A stretch of DNA of 32,837 bases from assembly GCA_910578755.1 (NCBI GenBank), contig CAJTSZ010000007.1, positions 1 through 32,837 of the forward strand, given 5' to 3'. This DNA is from an uncultured Oscillospiraceae bacterium (lineage in GTDB: Bacteria > Bacillota > Clostridia > Oscillospirales > Ruminococcaceae). Positions 1-8,301 of this stretch are shown piece after piece (positions within the stretch are counted from its first letter, which is position 1; every line of letters starts with the position of its first letter). Below the pieces are notes generated by a model. That model did no database searches. It was not told the origin of the DNA and saw only the letters and a list, made by a program, of their open reading frames with translations. The translations under genes were made by a program, and so were the position numbers.

Positions 1-1476
1 GTTGCGGAACAGCCGCTGAATTTTGCGCTCTTCCGGCGGGTTGCCCTTTTGCACCTCAGCGCCGCAGGAGGTTAAGGATTCCACGCTGTGGGACTTGGAG
101 GAGCCAGTGGCGCCGCCGCAGCCATCCCGGCCGGTTTTTCCGCCCAGCAAAATAACAACGTCAGAAGGCTGGGGTTCCAGGCGCACTACATGGCTGGCAG
201 GGGCCGCGCCAATAACAGCGCCTACTTCCATACGTTTGGCCACATAGCCTGGGTGGTAGATTTCGCTTACCTGGCCGGTGGCAAGGCCAATTTGGTTGCC
301 GTAGGAGCTATAGCCAGCGGCGGCAGTGGTGACAATTTTTTTCTGGGGCAGCTTGCCGGCAATGGTTTCAGTAAAAGGGGTGAGGGGGTCTGCCGCGCCG
401 GTGACACGCATAGCCTGGTAAACATAACTGCGCCCGGAAAGAGGGTCACGGATAGCGCCGCCCAAGCAGGTGGCCGCGCCGCCAAAGGGTTCAATTTCCG
501 TTGGGTGGTTGTGGGTTTCGTTTTTGAACATCAGCAGCCAGTCCTGGTCCTCGCCATCCACATCCACGGTAATTTTAACGGAGCAGGCGTTAATCTCCTC
601 GGATTCGTCCAAGTCTTTCAGCAGGCCCTGGGCCTTTAGGGCTTTTGCGCCAATGGTGGCCAAATCCATAAGGCAAACGGGCTTGTTTTTGCCTGTGTAC
701 AGTTTTTCCCGCAGCTGCAAGTAATCGTTATAGGCATCCTTAATATAGTCGCTTTCAATGCTGACGTTTTCAATGTGAGTGCCAAAGGTGGTGTGGCGGC
801 AGTGGTCGGACCAGTAGGTATCAATCATGCGGATTTCCGTAATGGTAGGGCAGCGCTTTTCTTCCTCCCGGAAGTATTTTTGGCAGAACTGAATATCCCC
901 TAAATCCATAGCCAGGCCGTATTCTTTAATAAAGGCGTTCAGCCCTTTGTCATCCAAGGTGAGGAACTGGTTCAAAACGGCTACGTCAGTAGGTATTTCA
1001 AAGGGGGTGTGCAGTGTGGCCACCGGTTCCAGGGAGGTTTCGCAGGATTCCACCGGGTTAATAAGGTTGGCTTTGATTTTTGTAAATTCCTCATCAGTTA
1101 CCGGGCCGCCAATGATGTACACCCGGGCGGAAGCCACGGTGGGGCGCTGGTTTTGGGCGGCAAGCTGGATGCACTGGGCGGCGGAATCCGCCCGTTGGTC
1201 AAACTGGCCAGGCAGGAACTGAACGGCAAAAATCCGCTGGCCCTCCTCTACCTGGGGCAGGGCTTCGTAAACATTATCTACCTGGGGCTCGGAGAAGATG
1301 TTGGTTTTAGCCATTTCAAAATCTTCGGCGGAAATATCCTCCACATCGTAGCGGTTAATTACACGGACGCTGGTGGCGCTGGCAATGCCCAGGGAGTTGT
1401 GGATATCTGCCAGGATGCCGTTGGCCTCCACGGCAAAGGGTGTTTTCTTTTCAACATAAATTCTGTAAACGGACAT
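1..1476 (-). CDS. purL: Phosphoribosylformylglycinamidine synthase, N-terminal part (cut by window edge)
   Basis: This is the first 492 residues of the single-chain, glutamine-dependent FGAM synthase, which converts FGAR to FGAM in de novo purine synthesis in the cytoplasm. Visible motifs are WSDHCRHTTF (residues 222-231) and NETHNHPTEIEPFGG (319-333), both hallmarks of the synthase domain, and a glycine-rich segment GGKTGRDGCGGATGSSK near the window edge. The N-terminal ~100 residues resemble the fused PurS-like domain. Clostridial PurL of this type is about 1230 residues, so the remaining synthase half and the glutaminase domain lie outside the window. The ATG at 1474-1476 has an AGGAG site upstream. 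The next gene upstream on the same strand is mtaB, 79 bases away. I saw no purine riboswitch in that gap. Confidence 0.95.
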   Translation of the reverse strand, partial: MSVYRIYVEKKTPFAVEANGILADIHNSLGIASATSVRVINRYDVEDISAEDFEMAKTNIFSEPQVDNVYEALPQVEEGQRIFAVQFLPGQFDQRADSAAQCIQLAAQNQRPTVASARVYIIGGPVTDEEFTKIKANLINPVESCETSLEPVATLHTPFEIPTDVAVLNQFLTLDDKGLNAFIKEYGLAMDLGDIQFCQKYFREEEKRCPTITEIRMIDTYWSDHCRHTTFGTHIENVSIESDYIKDAYNDYLQLREKLYTGKNKPVCLMDLATIGAKALKAQGLLKDLDESEEINACSVKITVDVDGEDQDWLLMFKNETHNHPTEIEPFGGAATCLGGAIRDPLSGRSYVYQAMRVTGAADPLTPFTETIAGKLPQKKIVTTAAAGYSSYGNQIGLATGQVSEIYHPGYVAKRMEVGAVIGAAPASHVVRLEPQPSDVVILLGGKTGRDGCGGATGSSKSHSVESLTSCGAEVQKGNPPEERKIQRLFRN

Positions 1477-1555
1477 AGTTCACACTCCTATTTTGTTGCA
1501 CCGCCCAAAGGCGATTGTACTTGCTCTGTTTCTTTTGCAGTTATGTTAACGGCGC

Positions 1556-2848
1556 TTATGCCAGGGCGCCGGTACATTTTTCGCTGTCGCAGCCGGTAAT
1601 TTTTACAGGGAGGCTTTGGCCGCGGATATCCTGGGGGTAGCTTACCCAAACAGGGGTATAGTTTTTGGTGTAGCCCATGTAGCCGCCCTCCACAACGTCG
1701 GTTTCAAAAAGGACGTTTTCCGTGCGGCCAACCTGTTGGTGCAAAAAGGCGCGGCGGCATTCCTCCATGGCGGCGCTAAGCAGGTGGCTGCGCTGTTCCT
1801 TTACCTTTTGGGGGATTTGCTCCGCCATTTTGGCAGCCTGGGTACCCTCCCGCACAGAGTAGGCAAAAATATGGGCCTTGGCGAAGGAAACCTCCTGGGA
1901 AAAGGCCAGGGACTGCTGGAATTCTTCCTCGGTTTCCCCAGGGAAGCCCACCATAATATCGGTGGTAATGGCACAGTTGGGGAAGTAACTGCGGATTTTA
2001 TCCACCATTTGCCGGTATTGCCCGGCAGTATAATGGCGGTTCATGCGCTTTAAGGTGGCATCGCACCCGCTTTGCATGGAAAGGTGGAACTGGGGGCAAA
2101 AGGAGGGAAGGGAACTAAGGGTTTTTAGGTCCTGGTCACTGAGGAGGTCCGGCTCCAGGGAGCCAAGGCGCACCCGTTCCAGGCCAGGGGTGGCGCAGGC
2201 GGCACAAACAGCGTCAATAAGCCGCAGGCCAAGGTCCTTGCCGTAGCTGGAAAGGTCAATGCCAACTAAAACCACTTCCTTAAAACCGGCCAGGCTAAGG
2301 TCGTACAGCTCTGTATTCAGCTCCTCCAGGGGCTTGGAACGAACAAAGCCCCTGGCATAGGGGATAATGCAGTAGGAACAAAAGTGTTCGCAGCCATCCT
2401 CTATTTTTACAAAGGCGCGGGTACGCTCTATAAAACTGCTGGCGTGCATTTGTTCCAAGCCTTCCTCCCTGCTGTGGGGCGGAATATCAATAATCCTTTG
2501 GCCCGACTGTAAAAAGGCCTTTACATGGGACAATATTTTTGTTTTATTGCCGGTGCCGGTAAAAATATTTACCTCCGGCAGCTGGTTGGCGGCTTCCTGG
2601 GGGAAGGCCTGGGAATAGCAGCCGGTTAGCGCCAAAACCGCAGCAGGGCTTTGGCGCCGCAGGCGGCGAAGCACCTGCCTTGTTTTTTTGTCCCCTGTAG
2701 AAGTGACAGTACAGGAGTTTACAACGTAAATGTCGGCTTCCTCTTCTGGGGTTACAATGTCAAACCCATCGGCGGAAAACTGCTGCATAAGGATTTGGGT
2801 TTCGTACTGGTTTACCTTGCAGCCCAGGGTATAAAAAGCAGCGCGCAT
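1556..2848 (-). CDS. mtaB: tRNA (N6-threonylcarbamoyladenosine(37)-C2)-methylthiotransferase MtaB
   Basis: This radical-SAM enzyme of 430 residues adds a methylthio group to t6A37 of ANN-decoding tRNAs. The N-terminal MTTase domain opens with TLGCKVNQYET, the signature that separates MtaB from MiaB and RimO; Cys10, Cys46 and Cys77 should bind the auxiliary [4Fe-4S] cluster. The radical-SAM CxxxCxxC motif is GCEHFCSYC (Cys153, 157, 160). A TRAM-like domain fills the last ~60 residues. Length is normal for the family. The start ATG (2846-2848) follows an AAAGGA site. purL lies downstream on the same strand, but no functional link is implied. The upstream gap holds a perfect palindrome at 2898-2933. 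Confidence 0.95.
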   Translation of the reverse strand: MRAAFYTLGCKVNQYETQILMQQFSADGFDIVTPEEEADIYVVNSCTVTSTGDKKTRQVLRRLRRQSPAAVLALTGCYSQAFPQEAANQLPEVNIFTGTGNKTKILSHVKAFLQSGQRIIDIPPHSREEGLEQMHASSFIERTRAFVKIEDGCEHFCSYCIIPYARGFVRSKPLEELNTELYDLSLAGFKEVVLVGIDLSSYGKDLGLRLIDAVCAACATPGLERVRLGSLEPDLLSDQDLKTLSSLPSFCPQFHLSMQSGCDATLKRMNRHYTAGQYRQMVDKIRSYFPNCAITTDIMVGFPGETEEEFQQSLAFSQEVSFAKAHIFAYSVREGTQAAKMAEQIPQKVKEQRSHLLSAAMEECRRAFLHQQVGRTENVLFETDVVEGGYMGYTKNYTPVWVSYPQDIRGQSLPVKITGCDSEKCTGALA

Positions 2849-2897
2849 ATAAAATTCCTTTCAGACGGTATAGAAAACAGTTTAAAACAAATAAAAA

Positions 2898-2933
2898 CAA
2901 TATAAAACATTTGGCCTAAAATGTTTTATATTG
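2898..2933. promoter_or_regulatory. Perfect 15-bp-arm palindrome between mtaB and the HPr-like gene
   Basis: The arms are 2898-2912 and 2919-2933, pairing without a mismatch around a 6-base centre (GGCCTA). The arms are AT-rich (CAATATAAAACATTT on the left). It lies 50 bases upstream of mtaB and about 20 bases upstream of the -35 box of the divergent gene. It could be an operator for a dimeric regulator or a bidirectional hairpin; no T-run supports a terminator. Confidence 0.55.
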
Positions 2934-2953
2934 CTGCCTGTAAAGGCGAAGGA

Positions 2954-2982
2954 TTGAAAAATCAGCTTAAATAAATTATAAT
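2954..2982 (+). promoter_or_regulatory. Promoter of the HPr-like gene
   Basis: TTGAAA (2954-2959) and TATAAT (2977-2982) are separated by exactly 17 bases, a near-consensus vegetative promoter. It ends 63 bases before the ATG at 3046. Confidence 0.7.
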
Positions 2983-3045
2983 AAATTTATACAAACAATA
3001 CAAGTGCAGTTTGGAAAAAAAGCCGCTGGGCTTAGGAGGAAAGCA

Positions 3046-3276
3046 ATGAAAAATGTAAAAATTATGTTTCAGGGAATTAACGATGTAAGAAGTTTTGTAT
3101 CCGTTGCGGAAAGGTATGAATTTGATATTGATATTGTTTTGGACAGGTACCGGGTAAATGGGAAATCTATTATGGGTATCTTCAGCTTGGACCTTTCTTC
3201 GGCATTGGAACTGGTAGTACACAGCGACGATTGCGCCGCGTTTTTAGCGGAAATAAAATCCTACATAGTGGAATAA
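3046..3276 (+). CDS. HPr family protein lacking the active-site His
   Basis: A 76-residue protein of HPr length and pattern. The region RYRVNGKSIMGIFSLDLSS (35-53) matches the HPr segment around the regulatory serine; Ser41 in KSIMG corresponds to HPr Ser46. The segment that normally carries the phosphorylatable His15 (GxHARPA) is missing: there is no His near residues 10-25. Such proteins are common in Clostridia and cannot serve as ordinary PTS phosphocarriers. A Crh-like regulatory role through the serine is possible but is inference. AGGAGG at 3034-3039 sets the start. The gene stands alone, divergent from mtaB, and ends at a strong bidirectional terminator. Confidence 0.85.
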   Translation: MKNVKIMFQGINDVRSFVSVAERYEFDIDIVLDRYRVNGKSIMGIFSLDLSSALELVVHSDDCAAFLAEIKSYIVE

Positions 3277-3295
3277 CAAATGCCCCTGCATCCCA

Positions 3296-3332
3296 AAAAT
3301 CCCCTCGCCGTTTTTAACGGCGAGGGGATTTT
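3296..3332. terminator. Bidirectional intrinsic terminator
   Basis: A 15-bp perfect stem (3296-3310 with 3318-3332) with GC core CCCCTCGCCG, loop TTTTTAA, and A/T runs on both flanks. It serves the HPr-like gene on plus and the hybrid kinase gene on minus, which converge here. Confidence 0.92.
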
Positions 3333-3342
3333 AAAGTAATAA

Positions 3343-5892
3343 CTATGCTAAGTACTGTTTTAGCAGGCGTGTCAGCTCTACAATGTCAATGGGTTTTGCT
3401 ACATGGTCGTTCATGCCGCATTCGGAGCAGCGGCGAATATCATCAGCAAAGGCGTCGGCGCTCATGGCTATAATGGGGGTAGATAAAGCGTCGGAACGCG
3501 TTAGCTGACGGATGGCGGTTGTGGCCTCGTAGCCAGTCATATTGGGCATACGGATATCCATAAGAATGGCGTCATAGTAGTTTTCCGGCGAGCTTTGGAA
3601 TTTATCCAGGCAAATTTGGCCATCCTCGGCCCAATCCACCTGCAGCCCTAAGTCGGAAAGAAGTTCGTTGGCAATTTCCCAGTTCAGTTCATTGTCTTCA
3701 GCAAGAAGGATGCGGCGGCCAGACAAATCAACATCTACGCCTTGGGCCTGGTCCTCCTCTGCGTCAACACCTGCATATTGGTGCAGGGCATGGTACAGTG
3801 TGGATTTGAAAAGAGGTTTGCCAATAAACCCGTTGATGCCGGCTTCCTGGGCTTCTTCTTCCAAATCGCTCCAATCATAGGCAGAAATCAGCAAAATGGG
3901 TACCTCATCCCCCAAATTTTCCCGAATTTCTTTTGCAAGCTGAATACCGTTTGTATTGGGGAGCTTCCAATCCAGCAGGATAATTTGGTAATCTTCCCCG
4001 CTTTGGCGGCGCTGGTTTACCATTTCTACAGCGCTTTCGCCGTCCAAAGTCCATTCGGCGTTAATGCCTATGGATTTTAGTGTGCTTATGGTGGTGGCGC
4101 ACAGTAATTCATCGTCATCCACAATTAACATATTCCATGGGGGAAGCACCATGTCCTCTTCCTTGGTAGTGGCTTTTTCAAAATCGAAGGTGAGGATGAA
4201 TTCGGTGCCCTTATCAATTTCGCTGCGGACGTCAATACTTCCTTCCATGGCGTCTACAATGTATTTGGTAATGGCCATACCCAACCCACTGCCCTCGGTT
4301 TTGTATACTCTGTCCTTATCCATGCGGCTGTAGGAATCGTATATTTTTTCCAGGAACTCGGGGGTCATGCCAATGCCGTTGTCCTTCACCCAAATGCAGA
4401 CGCGGATGTAATTTTCACCCTTGGGGGACTCCTCCTCAAACAGGGAAAGCTGTATGGAGCCTGTTTCCTGGGTGTACTTTGTGGCGTTGGACAAAAGGTT
4501 CAGCAAAACCTGGTTCAAACGGACGCCATCGCACCAAACGTTTTCTGTAAGGATATTTTCCACATGAACGTCAAAGCTTTGTTTTTTCGCTTTAATTTGG
4601 GGCTGCATAATGCTTACAATGCCTTCCACAACTTCCCGCAGTGAAACTTGTTCTATTCTTAAGCTCAATTTGCCGCTTTCAATTTTCGACATATCCAAAA
4701 CATCGTTAATTAACCGCAGTAAGTGTTTGCTGGACAATGTAATTTTTTTCAGGCAGTTTTGCACTTGCTGGCGATCGTCTATATGGGCGGTGGCAATGGC
4801 GGTCATGCCTACAATAGCGTTCATTGGCGTTCGAATATCATGGCTCATATTGGCTAAAAATTCGCTTTTTGCCTTGTTGGCTCCCTGGGCCTCCTTGCGG
4901 GCCTTATCCAGTTCGCTCATTTGGGAACGGGTGATGGAGAAGTAGCGGAAGAAAATGCAGGACAAAATAATTAAAACAGCGGCGCAGGAAAACAGGGTAA
5001 TTAACAGGTACTCGTTGCTTAAATTATTTATAATGTCATCCAGTATGTTGTAAGGCATTACGGATATCAAGTACCATTCGGAGTAGGGCAGCGCAATACC
5101 ATAAATTTGCCATGGCGTACCATCTTCCACAAACATGGTGGAACATTCTTCCCGGTTTTTTACCGCGGTGCGGAACAATTCCATAGAACTGTTTTCCGGC
5201 AAGGTATTTTCGGCGGGCCTTTGCAACTGCTGGAAAAATTGCGGCAGTTCTGCATTGGGGTTTTGTATAACAAAGCTGCCGTCCGGCCGGATAATGTGGG
5301 GGTACATTAACAGGTTTTCGTCTTCTAACAAAAGGAAGTCTGTAATGTAATTTAAGGGGACGGCCGCTACTAAGCTAGCACTGTTGCCGCCGTTTCGCAT
5401 AGGGTAAGCGGCATCCACACTAAATAGCACAACTTCCTTTCCAGTGGAATCAACGCCAACAGCAACATGCTGTTTCCCATGCAGCAGAGCCTCCAAAAAG
5501 GGGCCTGGGTTAATGGGACGTATGGGGTTTCCATAAAGGGTTTCAAAATCACCTTGGGCGGAACAAAGCGCCGCGTAGTCAAACCCGCGAACCTGGGTCC
5601 TGTAAATAAGCTCCCTATATAAGCTTTCTTTATCGTGGTTGTCGGCCGGAACAACAGCAACCACACCAGCTACCTGGTCAAAGTGCAGCTTTAGTACAGT
5701 TTCAAAATGCCTGGACATTTGTTCATTCATTCCAGACATATAAATATCACCAATTTCGTAAACGGAATGCTTGCTGTTTTGCCCCATATAAATTCCAAGC
5801 AGAGAGAAAACAATAATGCTGAATAGCAGCATACCAATAAAACTGCTTACTAAAAACCGCATTACAAAGCTGTTTTTCTGAGCCTTTTCCAT
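3343..5892 (-). CDS. Hybrid sensor histidine kinase with two receiver domains
   Basis: An 849-residue membrane kinase. Membrane segments at about 12-35 and 296-316 bracket a ~260-residue extracellular sensor region that looks Cache-like. Then follow the HisKA domain with MSHDIRTPMNAI (phospho-acceptor His351), the HATPase domain (N box NLLSNATKY 465-473, G1 DNGIGM 504-509, G2 GSGLGM 534-539), receiver 1 (acidic D592-594, phospho-Asp641, Lys692) and receiver 2 (E732/D733, phospho-Asp779, Lys833). All catalytic residues are present, so an internal phosphorelay His351 to Asp641/Asp779 to an external Hpt is plausible. The start overlaps the preceding Hpt gene's context: its AGGAGG site lies inside the end of that gene, 3 bases separate stop and start, which suggests translational coupling. 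The ligand is unknown. Confidence 0.95.
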   Translation of the reverse strand: MEKAQKNSFVMRFLVSSFIGMLLFSIIVFSLLGIYMGQNSKHSVYEIGDIYMSGMNEQMSRHFETVLKLHFDQVAGVVAVVPADNHDKESLYRELIYRTQVRGFDYAALCSAQGDFETLYGNPIRPINPGPFLEALLHGKQHVAVGVDSTGKEVVLFSVDAAYPMRNGGNSASLVAAVPLNYITDFLLLEDENLLMYPHIIRPDGSFVIQNPNAELPQFFQQLQRPAENTLPENSSMELFRTAVKNREECSTMFVEDGTPWQIYGIALPYSEWYLISVMPYNILDDIINNLSNEYLLITLFSCAAVLIILSCIFFRYFSITRSQMSELDKARKEAQGANKAKSEFLANMSHDIRTPMNAIVGMTAIATAHIDDRQQVQNCLKKITLSSKHLLRLINDVLDMSKIESGKLSLRIEQVSLREVVEGIVSIMQPQIKAKKQSFDVHVENILTENVWCDGVRLNQVLLNLLSNATKYTQETGSIQLSLFEEESPKGENYIRVCIWVKDNGIGMTPEFLEKIYDSYSRMDKDRVYKTEGSGLGMAITKYIVDAMEGSIDVRSEIDKGTEFILTFDFEKATTKEEDMVLPPWNMLIVDDDELLCATTISTLKSIGINAEWTLDGESAVEMVNQRRQSGEDYQIILLDWKLPNTNGIQLAKEIRENLGDEVPILLISAYDWSDLEEEAQEAGINGFIGKPLFKSTLYHALHQYAGVDAEEDQAQGVDVDLSGRRILLAEDNELNWEIANELLSDLGLQVDWAEDGQICLDKFQSSPENYYDAILMDIRMPNMTGYEATTAIRQLTRSDALSTPIIAMSADAFADDIRRCSECGMNDHVAKPIDIVELTRLLKQYLA

Positions 5893-5895
5893 TAC

Positions 5896-6264
5896 CTACG
5901 CCTCCTGGGACCGCTTATATTCACCAATGGCATGAATAGTTTGGGAATAATCCTTAGCCAATTGAGGCGCCATTTCCGCCGCTTTGTTGTAATCGCCCTC
6001 TTTTAATACTTGTGTTATGGCATTGCTGATTTCGTACAGCTTGGTAAAGGAGAGGTTTTGGCAAATGCCTTTGATTGTGTGAACAGCCCGCAGGGCCTCG
6101 TCATAATCCTGATTGGCCATAGATGTTTCAAACAGGCTGTAGCTTTTATCGTCCAAAAATTTATATATAAATTTTTGAACTGTTTGCTCCCGGCGCAGCC
6201 GGCCCAGTACCTCGTCAAAGTTACCGCCTAAGCTTGTGTAGCAATCCTTCAAAGTCATCATCAT
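5896..6264 (-). CDS. Stand-alone Hpt (histidine phosphotransfer) protein
   Basis: A small helical protein of about 120 residues with the Hpt signature AVHTIKGICQNLSF; His62 (counting from the first of three Met codons) is the likely phosphorylated residue. It would shuttle phosphate between receiver domains in the cytoplasm. Three ATG codons follow each other (6258, 6261, 6264). The GGAGG at 6269-6274 is 4 bases from the first and 7-10 from the others, so the second or third ATG is the more likely start. It sits directly before the hybrid kinase and 132 bases after the HD-GYP gene, so it is the natural bridge between kinase receivers and the HD-GYP receiver; the link itself is inference. Confidence 0.92.
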   Translation of the reverse strand: MMMTLKDCYTSLGGNFDEVLGRLRREQTVQKFIYKFLDDKSYSLFETSMANQDYDEALRAVHTIKGICQNLSFTKLYEISNAITQVLKEGDYNKAAEMAPQLAKDYSQTIHAIGEYKRSQEA

Positions 6265-6396
6265 ATTTCCTCCTCATTGGGTGTGTTATTCTGTACCCCT
6301 TGCCGGCAAAGGCAGGGGGGCTTTCGTTTCCAATTTAGTATTGTATACGAAAACAACCGGAACAGCCGGTGGGGTATTGCCAACTTGCGAGCGCCG

Positions 6397-7548
6397 TTAT
6401 TTTGAGGTTAAAGGGGTACTGGTTTCGGAGGAAAGCAGCTTGTCATAGTCTATTTTGTTTTTTGCCTCCAAAGGGTCCTCATTTTCCGGTTCCGGCGGCA
6501 GGTTGTTTGTAAACTCGTGCTCCAAAGTATCTGCAATTCCCTGCAAGCACTGCAAAAGAAGGGGGTTAAAGGTGCCGCATTGCCCTTCTAAAATCATTTT
6601 TAAGGCTTCCTTGTGGGTAAAGGCTTTTTTATAGCAGCGTTCACTGGTTAAAGCGTCGTACACATCGGCCATGGCAACCACCTGGGCGGAAATGGGAATG
6701 TCATCCCCCTTTAAGCCGTCGGGGTAGCCCCTGCCGTCGTACCGTTCATGGTGCCAGCGGCAAATTTCGTAAGCCACTTTAACAAGGGGGGCGTCGCGCA
6801 TTTCAGCAGGCAGCTCCGACAAAATATTGGCCCCCAGCATGGAGTGGTTTTTCATAATGGCGAACTCTTCGTCGGTAAGGCGCCCGGGTTTGTTCAAAAT
6901 TTCATCGGGAATTGCAATTTTGCCAATGTCATGCAGGGAAGAAGCAACGCTGATTAAAGAAATATCCTCTTTGGACAAGGAATATTGGTCTGTATACAGC
7001 ACCAAACGCTTTAACAAGTACTTTGTAATGGTATTTACATGGAGGATATGTAGGCCGCTTTCCCCATTGCGGGATTCTACAATGTGGGACAGGATAGAAA
7101 TCATCAGTTTATTATTTTGTTCCTGTTCCTCAATTTGTTTGGCAATAATTTTTTCAAGGCGCTGCCGCCGGGCGTATAAAAGCATGGTGCTGGAAATGCG
7201 GCGGTGAACAATGGCAGGGTCAAAGGGGCGGTTGATGTAGTCGAAAGCCCCCAGGTCATAGGCGCGCTTAATGTTTGCAGGGGAATCGTCGGCAGAAATC
7301 ATAATAATGGCAAAGTTGTCACTCCAATGGTATTGGTTTATGGTGGCAAGCACCTCAAAGCCATCCATTACAGGCATCATAATGTCCAAAAGAAGAAGGG
7401 AAAATTCTGCCCAGCGTTCGGAAAGGATTGAAATTGCTTCCGCGCCATTTTGAGCCTCTACAATATCATATTGTTCTTCCAGAATATCCAGCAAAAGGGC
7501 ACGGTTCATTTCGGAATCGTCTACAATTAATATTTTTTGTTTTTCCAT
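6397..7548 (-). CDS. Response regulator with HD-GYP phosphodiesterase domain (RpfG type)
   Basis: 383 residues. The receiver domain (about 3-120) has the acidic pocket D10/D11 and phospho-Asp55. The usual receiver Lys is Arg107 in the motif INRPFD. The HD-GYP domain (about 145-345) has HD at 206-207 (SLHDIGKIAIP) and HHERYDGRGYPDGL at 266-279, all expected for a cyclic-di-GMP phosphodiesterase. A ~40-residue acidic tail follows. I chose ATG at 7546-7548 because the open frame can be extended only to a TTG at 7597-7599 inside a repeat element. The ribosome site before the ATG (GAGTTGAG) is weak. It leads the kinase/Hpt cluster on the same strand and is the likely output. Confidence 0.93.
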   Translation of the reverse strand: MEKQKILIVDDSEMNRALLLDILEEQYDIVEAQNGAEAISILSERWAEFSLLLLDIMMPVMDGFEVLATINQYHWSDNFAIIMISADDSPANIKRAYDLGAFDYINRPFDPAIVHRRISSTMLLYARRQRLEKIIAKQIEEQEQNNKLMISILSHIVESRNGESGLHILHVNTITKYLLKRLVLYTDQYSLSKEDISLISVASSLHDIGKIAIPDEILNKPGRLTDEEFAIMKNHSMLGANILSELPAEMRDAPLVKVAYEICRWHHERYDGRGYPDGLKGDDIPISAQVVAMADVYDALTSERCYKKAFTHKEALKMILEGQCGTFNPLLLQCLQGIADTLEHEFTNNLPPEPENEDPLEAKNKIDYDKLLSSETSTPLTSK

Positions 7549-7584
7549 GGGGCTCAACTCTTTCGTTTTTAATTTTAATATGGT

Positions 7585-7710
7585 ACCATCGTTTGGCAAA
7601 GGTTAACACGGTTTTTGGAGGGGCTAAAATAATCGCCAACTGTACCATCCTGTTGTTATGCTGTTTTATAGAGTTTAACAGTATGCTAAATCCCATTGTT
7701 AAGCGATGGT
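7585..7710. repeat. MITE-like element I with ACCATCG terminal inverted repeats
   Basis: The left end reads ACCATCGTTTGGCAAAGG (7585-7602) and the reverse complement of the right end reads ACCATCGCTTAACAATGGG (7692-7710). The same end sequences recur at 10684-10709 and 10935-10952. The 126-bp element has no ORF of its own and lies immediately upstream of the HD-GYP gene, so it may supply or disrupt its promoter. Confidence 0.6.
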
Positions 7711-7851
7711 TACAATGAACAAATTACAGCGGAAAAACAGGCGCCGTTAAAAAGTTCATTATTAAAATAATACATCAACTGTCTATTTTAGTCAATTAAA
7801 ATGGAATTTTTCCAACCCTTTAATTTTAAGGGAAAAATATTTTTATACAAA
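7711..7851. other. AT-rich spacer between repeat and tRNA terminator
   Basis: About 140 AT-rich bases with A and T tracts between MITE-like element I and the tRNA terminator. I see no ORF, promoter or stem of note. Confidence 0.5.
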
Positions 7852-7887
7852 AAAATATAACCTCAGCCTATGCTGAGGTTATATTTT
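7852..7887. terminator. Terminator of tRNA-Ala
   Basis: A perfect 16-bp stem (7852-7867 with 7872-7887) with core CCTCAGC/GCTGAGG and a 4-base loop. Read on the minus strand it follows the tRNA 3' end and runs into a T-rich tail. Confidence 0.9.
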
Positions 7888-7896
7888 ACCTATTTT

Positions 7897-7972
7897 TGGT
7901 GGAGATGAAGGGGATCGAACCCTCGACCTTTTGAATGCCATTCAAACGCGCTCCCAACTGCGCTACACCCCC
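7897..7972 (-). tRNA. tRNA-Ala, anticodon GGC
   Basis: A 76-base cloverleaf on the minus strand including an encoded CCA end. The acceptor stem GGGGGTG pairs with CATCTCC with two G-T pairs. The anticodon stem TTTGA/TCAAA encloses the loop ATGGCAT, giving anticodon GGC (alanine, codon GCC). The T arm holds GGTTCGATCC. A promoter lies just upstream and a terminator just downstream, so it is a single-gene unit. Confidence 0.95.
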
Positions 7973-7990
7973 GTGTTTGGTACAAGCAGT

Positions 7991-8019
7991 ATTATACACT
8001 ATGTTTTTTAAAAAAGCAA
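7991..8019 (-). promoter_or_regulatory. Promoter of tRNA-Ala
   Basis: On the minus strand TTGCTT (8014-8019) and TATAAT (7991-7996) lie 17 bases apart, ending 18 bases before the tRNA 5' end. Confidence 0.75.
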
Positions 8020-8060
8020 TAGGTAAATTTAATTTTTTTAAAATTTTGCAGCCAGCCCAA

Positions 8061-8113
8061 ACCTTACAGCGGTGTGCCGCTGTAAGGTAGCAAGTTGGGC
8101 GTAGCCCAACTTG
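8061..8113. repeat. Twin-hairpin repeat, copy 1
   Basis: First hairpin: 12-bp perfect stem 8061-8072 with 8077-8088 (ACCTTACAGCGG). After AG it is followed by a second perfect stem 8091-8100 with 8104-8113 (CAAGTTGGGC). The pairing of an AGCGG/CCGCT-containing hairpin with a CAAGTT/AACTTG hairpin recurs elsewhere in the window. Confidence 0.7.
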
Positions 8114-8175
8114 TAAAACTTGTGCTTCTATAGGGGCCCTCTTTGGGGCGCGCCGCCCCCAAGCCCCAGGCCCAA

Positions 8176-8229
8176 AACTTCCAGCAGTACACCGCTGGAA
8201 GTTAGCAAGTTTGGCAAAGCCAAACTTGC
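8176..8229. repeat. Twin-hairpin repeat, copy 2
   Basis: First stem 8176-8185 with 8194-8203 (AACTTCCAGC), second stem 8205-8215 with 8219-8229 (GCAAGTTTGGC). It is preceded by a G/C-rich stretch (about 8145-8173) resembling that before copy 3. Copies 1 and 2 together fill most of the gap between tRNA-Ala and the FkbM gene. Confidence 0.7.
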
Positions 8230-8301
8230 GGGGGCCGCCTCTTTTATGGTATATTTACATGGAAAATAATGCCCCAAGGGGCGTTGTGGGAGGAAAAGGC
8301 A

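Noticed and set aside
88..639. 183-codon plus-strand open frame opposite purL
   Set aside because: purL motifs are unmistakable on the other strand.
6296..6320. Hairpin between the HD-GYP gene and the Hpt gene as a terminator
   Set aside because: The stem has a bulge and is not followed by a T-run on the minus strand; read-through to the Hpt and kinase genes seems likely.
7549..7599. Extended N-terminus of the HD-GYP gene from a TTG codon
   Set aside because: The extra 17 residues do not belong to the receiver fold and come from MITE-like sequence; the ATG at 7548 starts the domain directly.
8061..8229. Repeated palindromes that might suggest a CRISPR array
   Set aside because: There are no evenly spaced identical repeats with unique spacers and no cas genes; the units are hairpins with differing arms.
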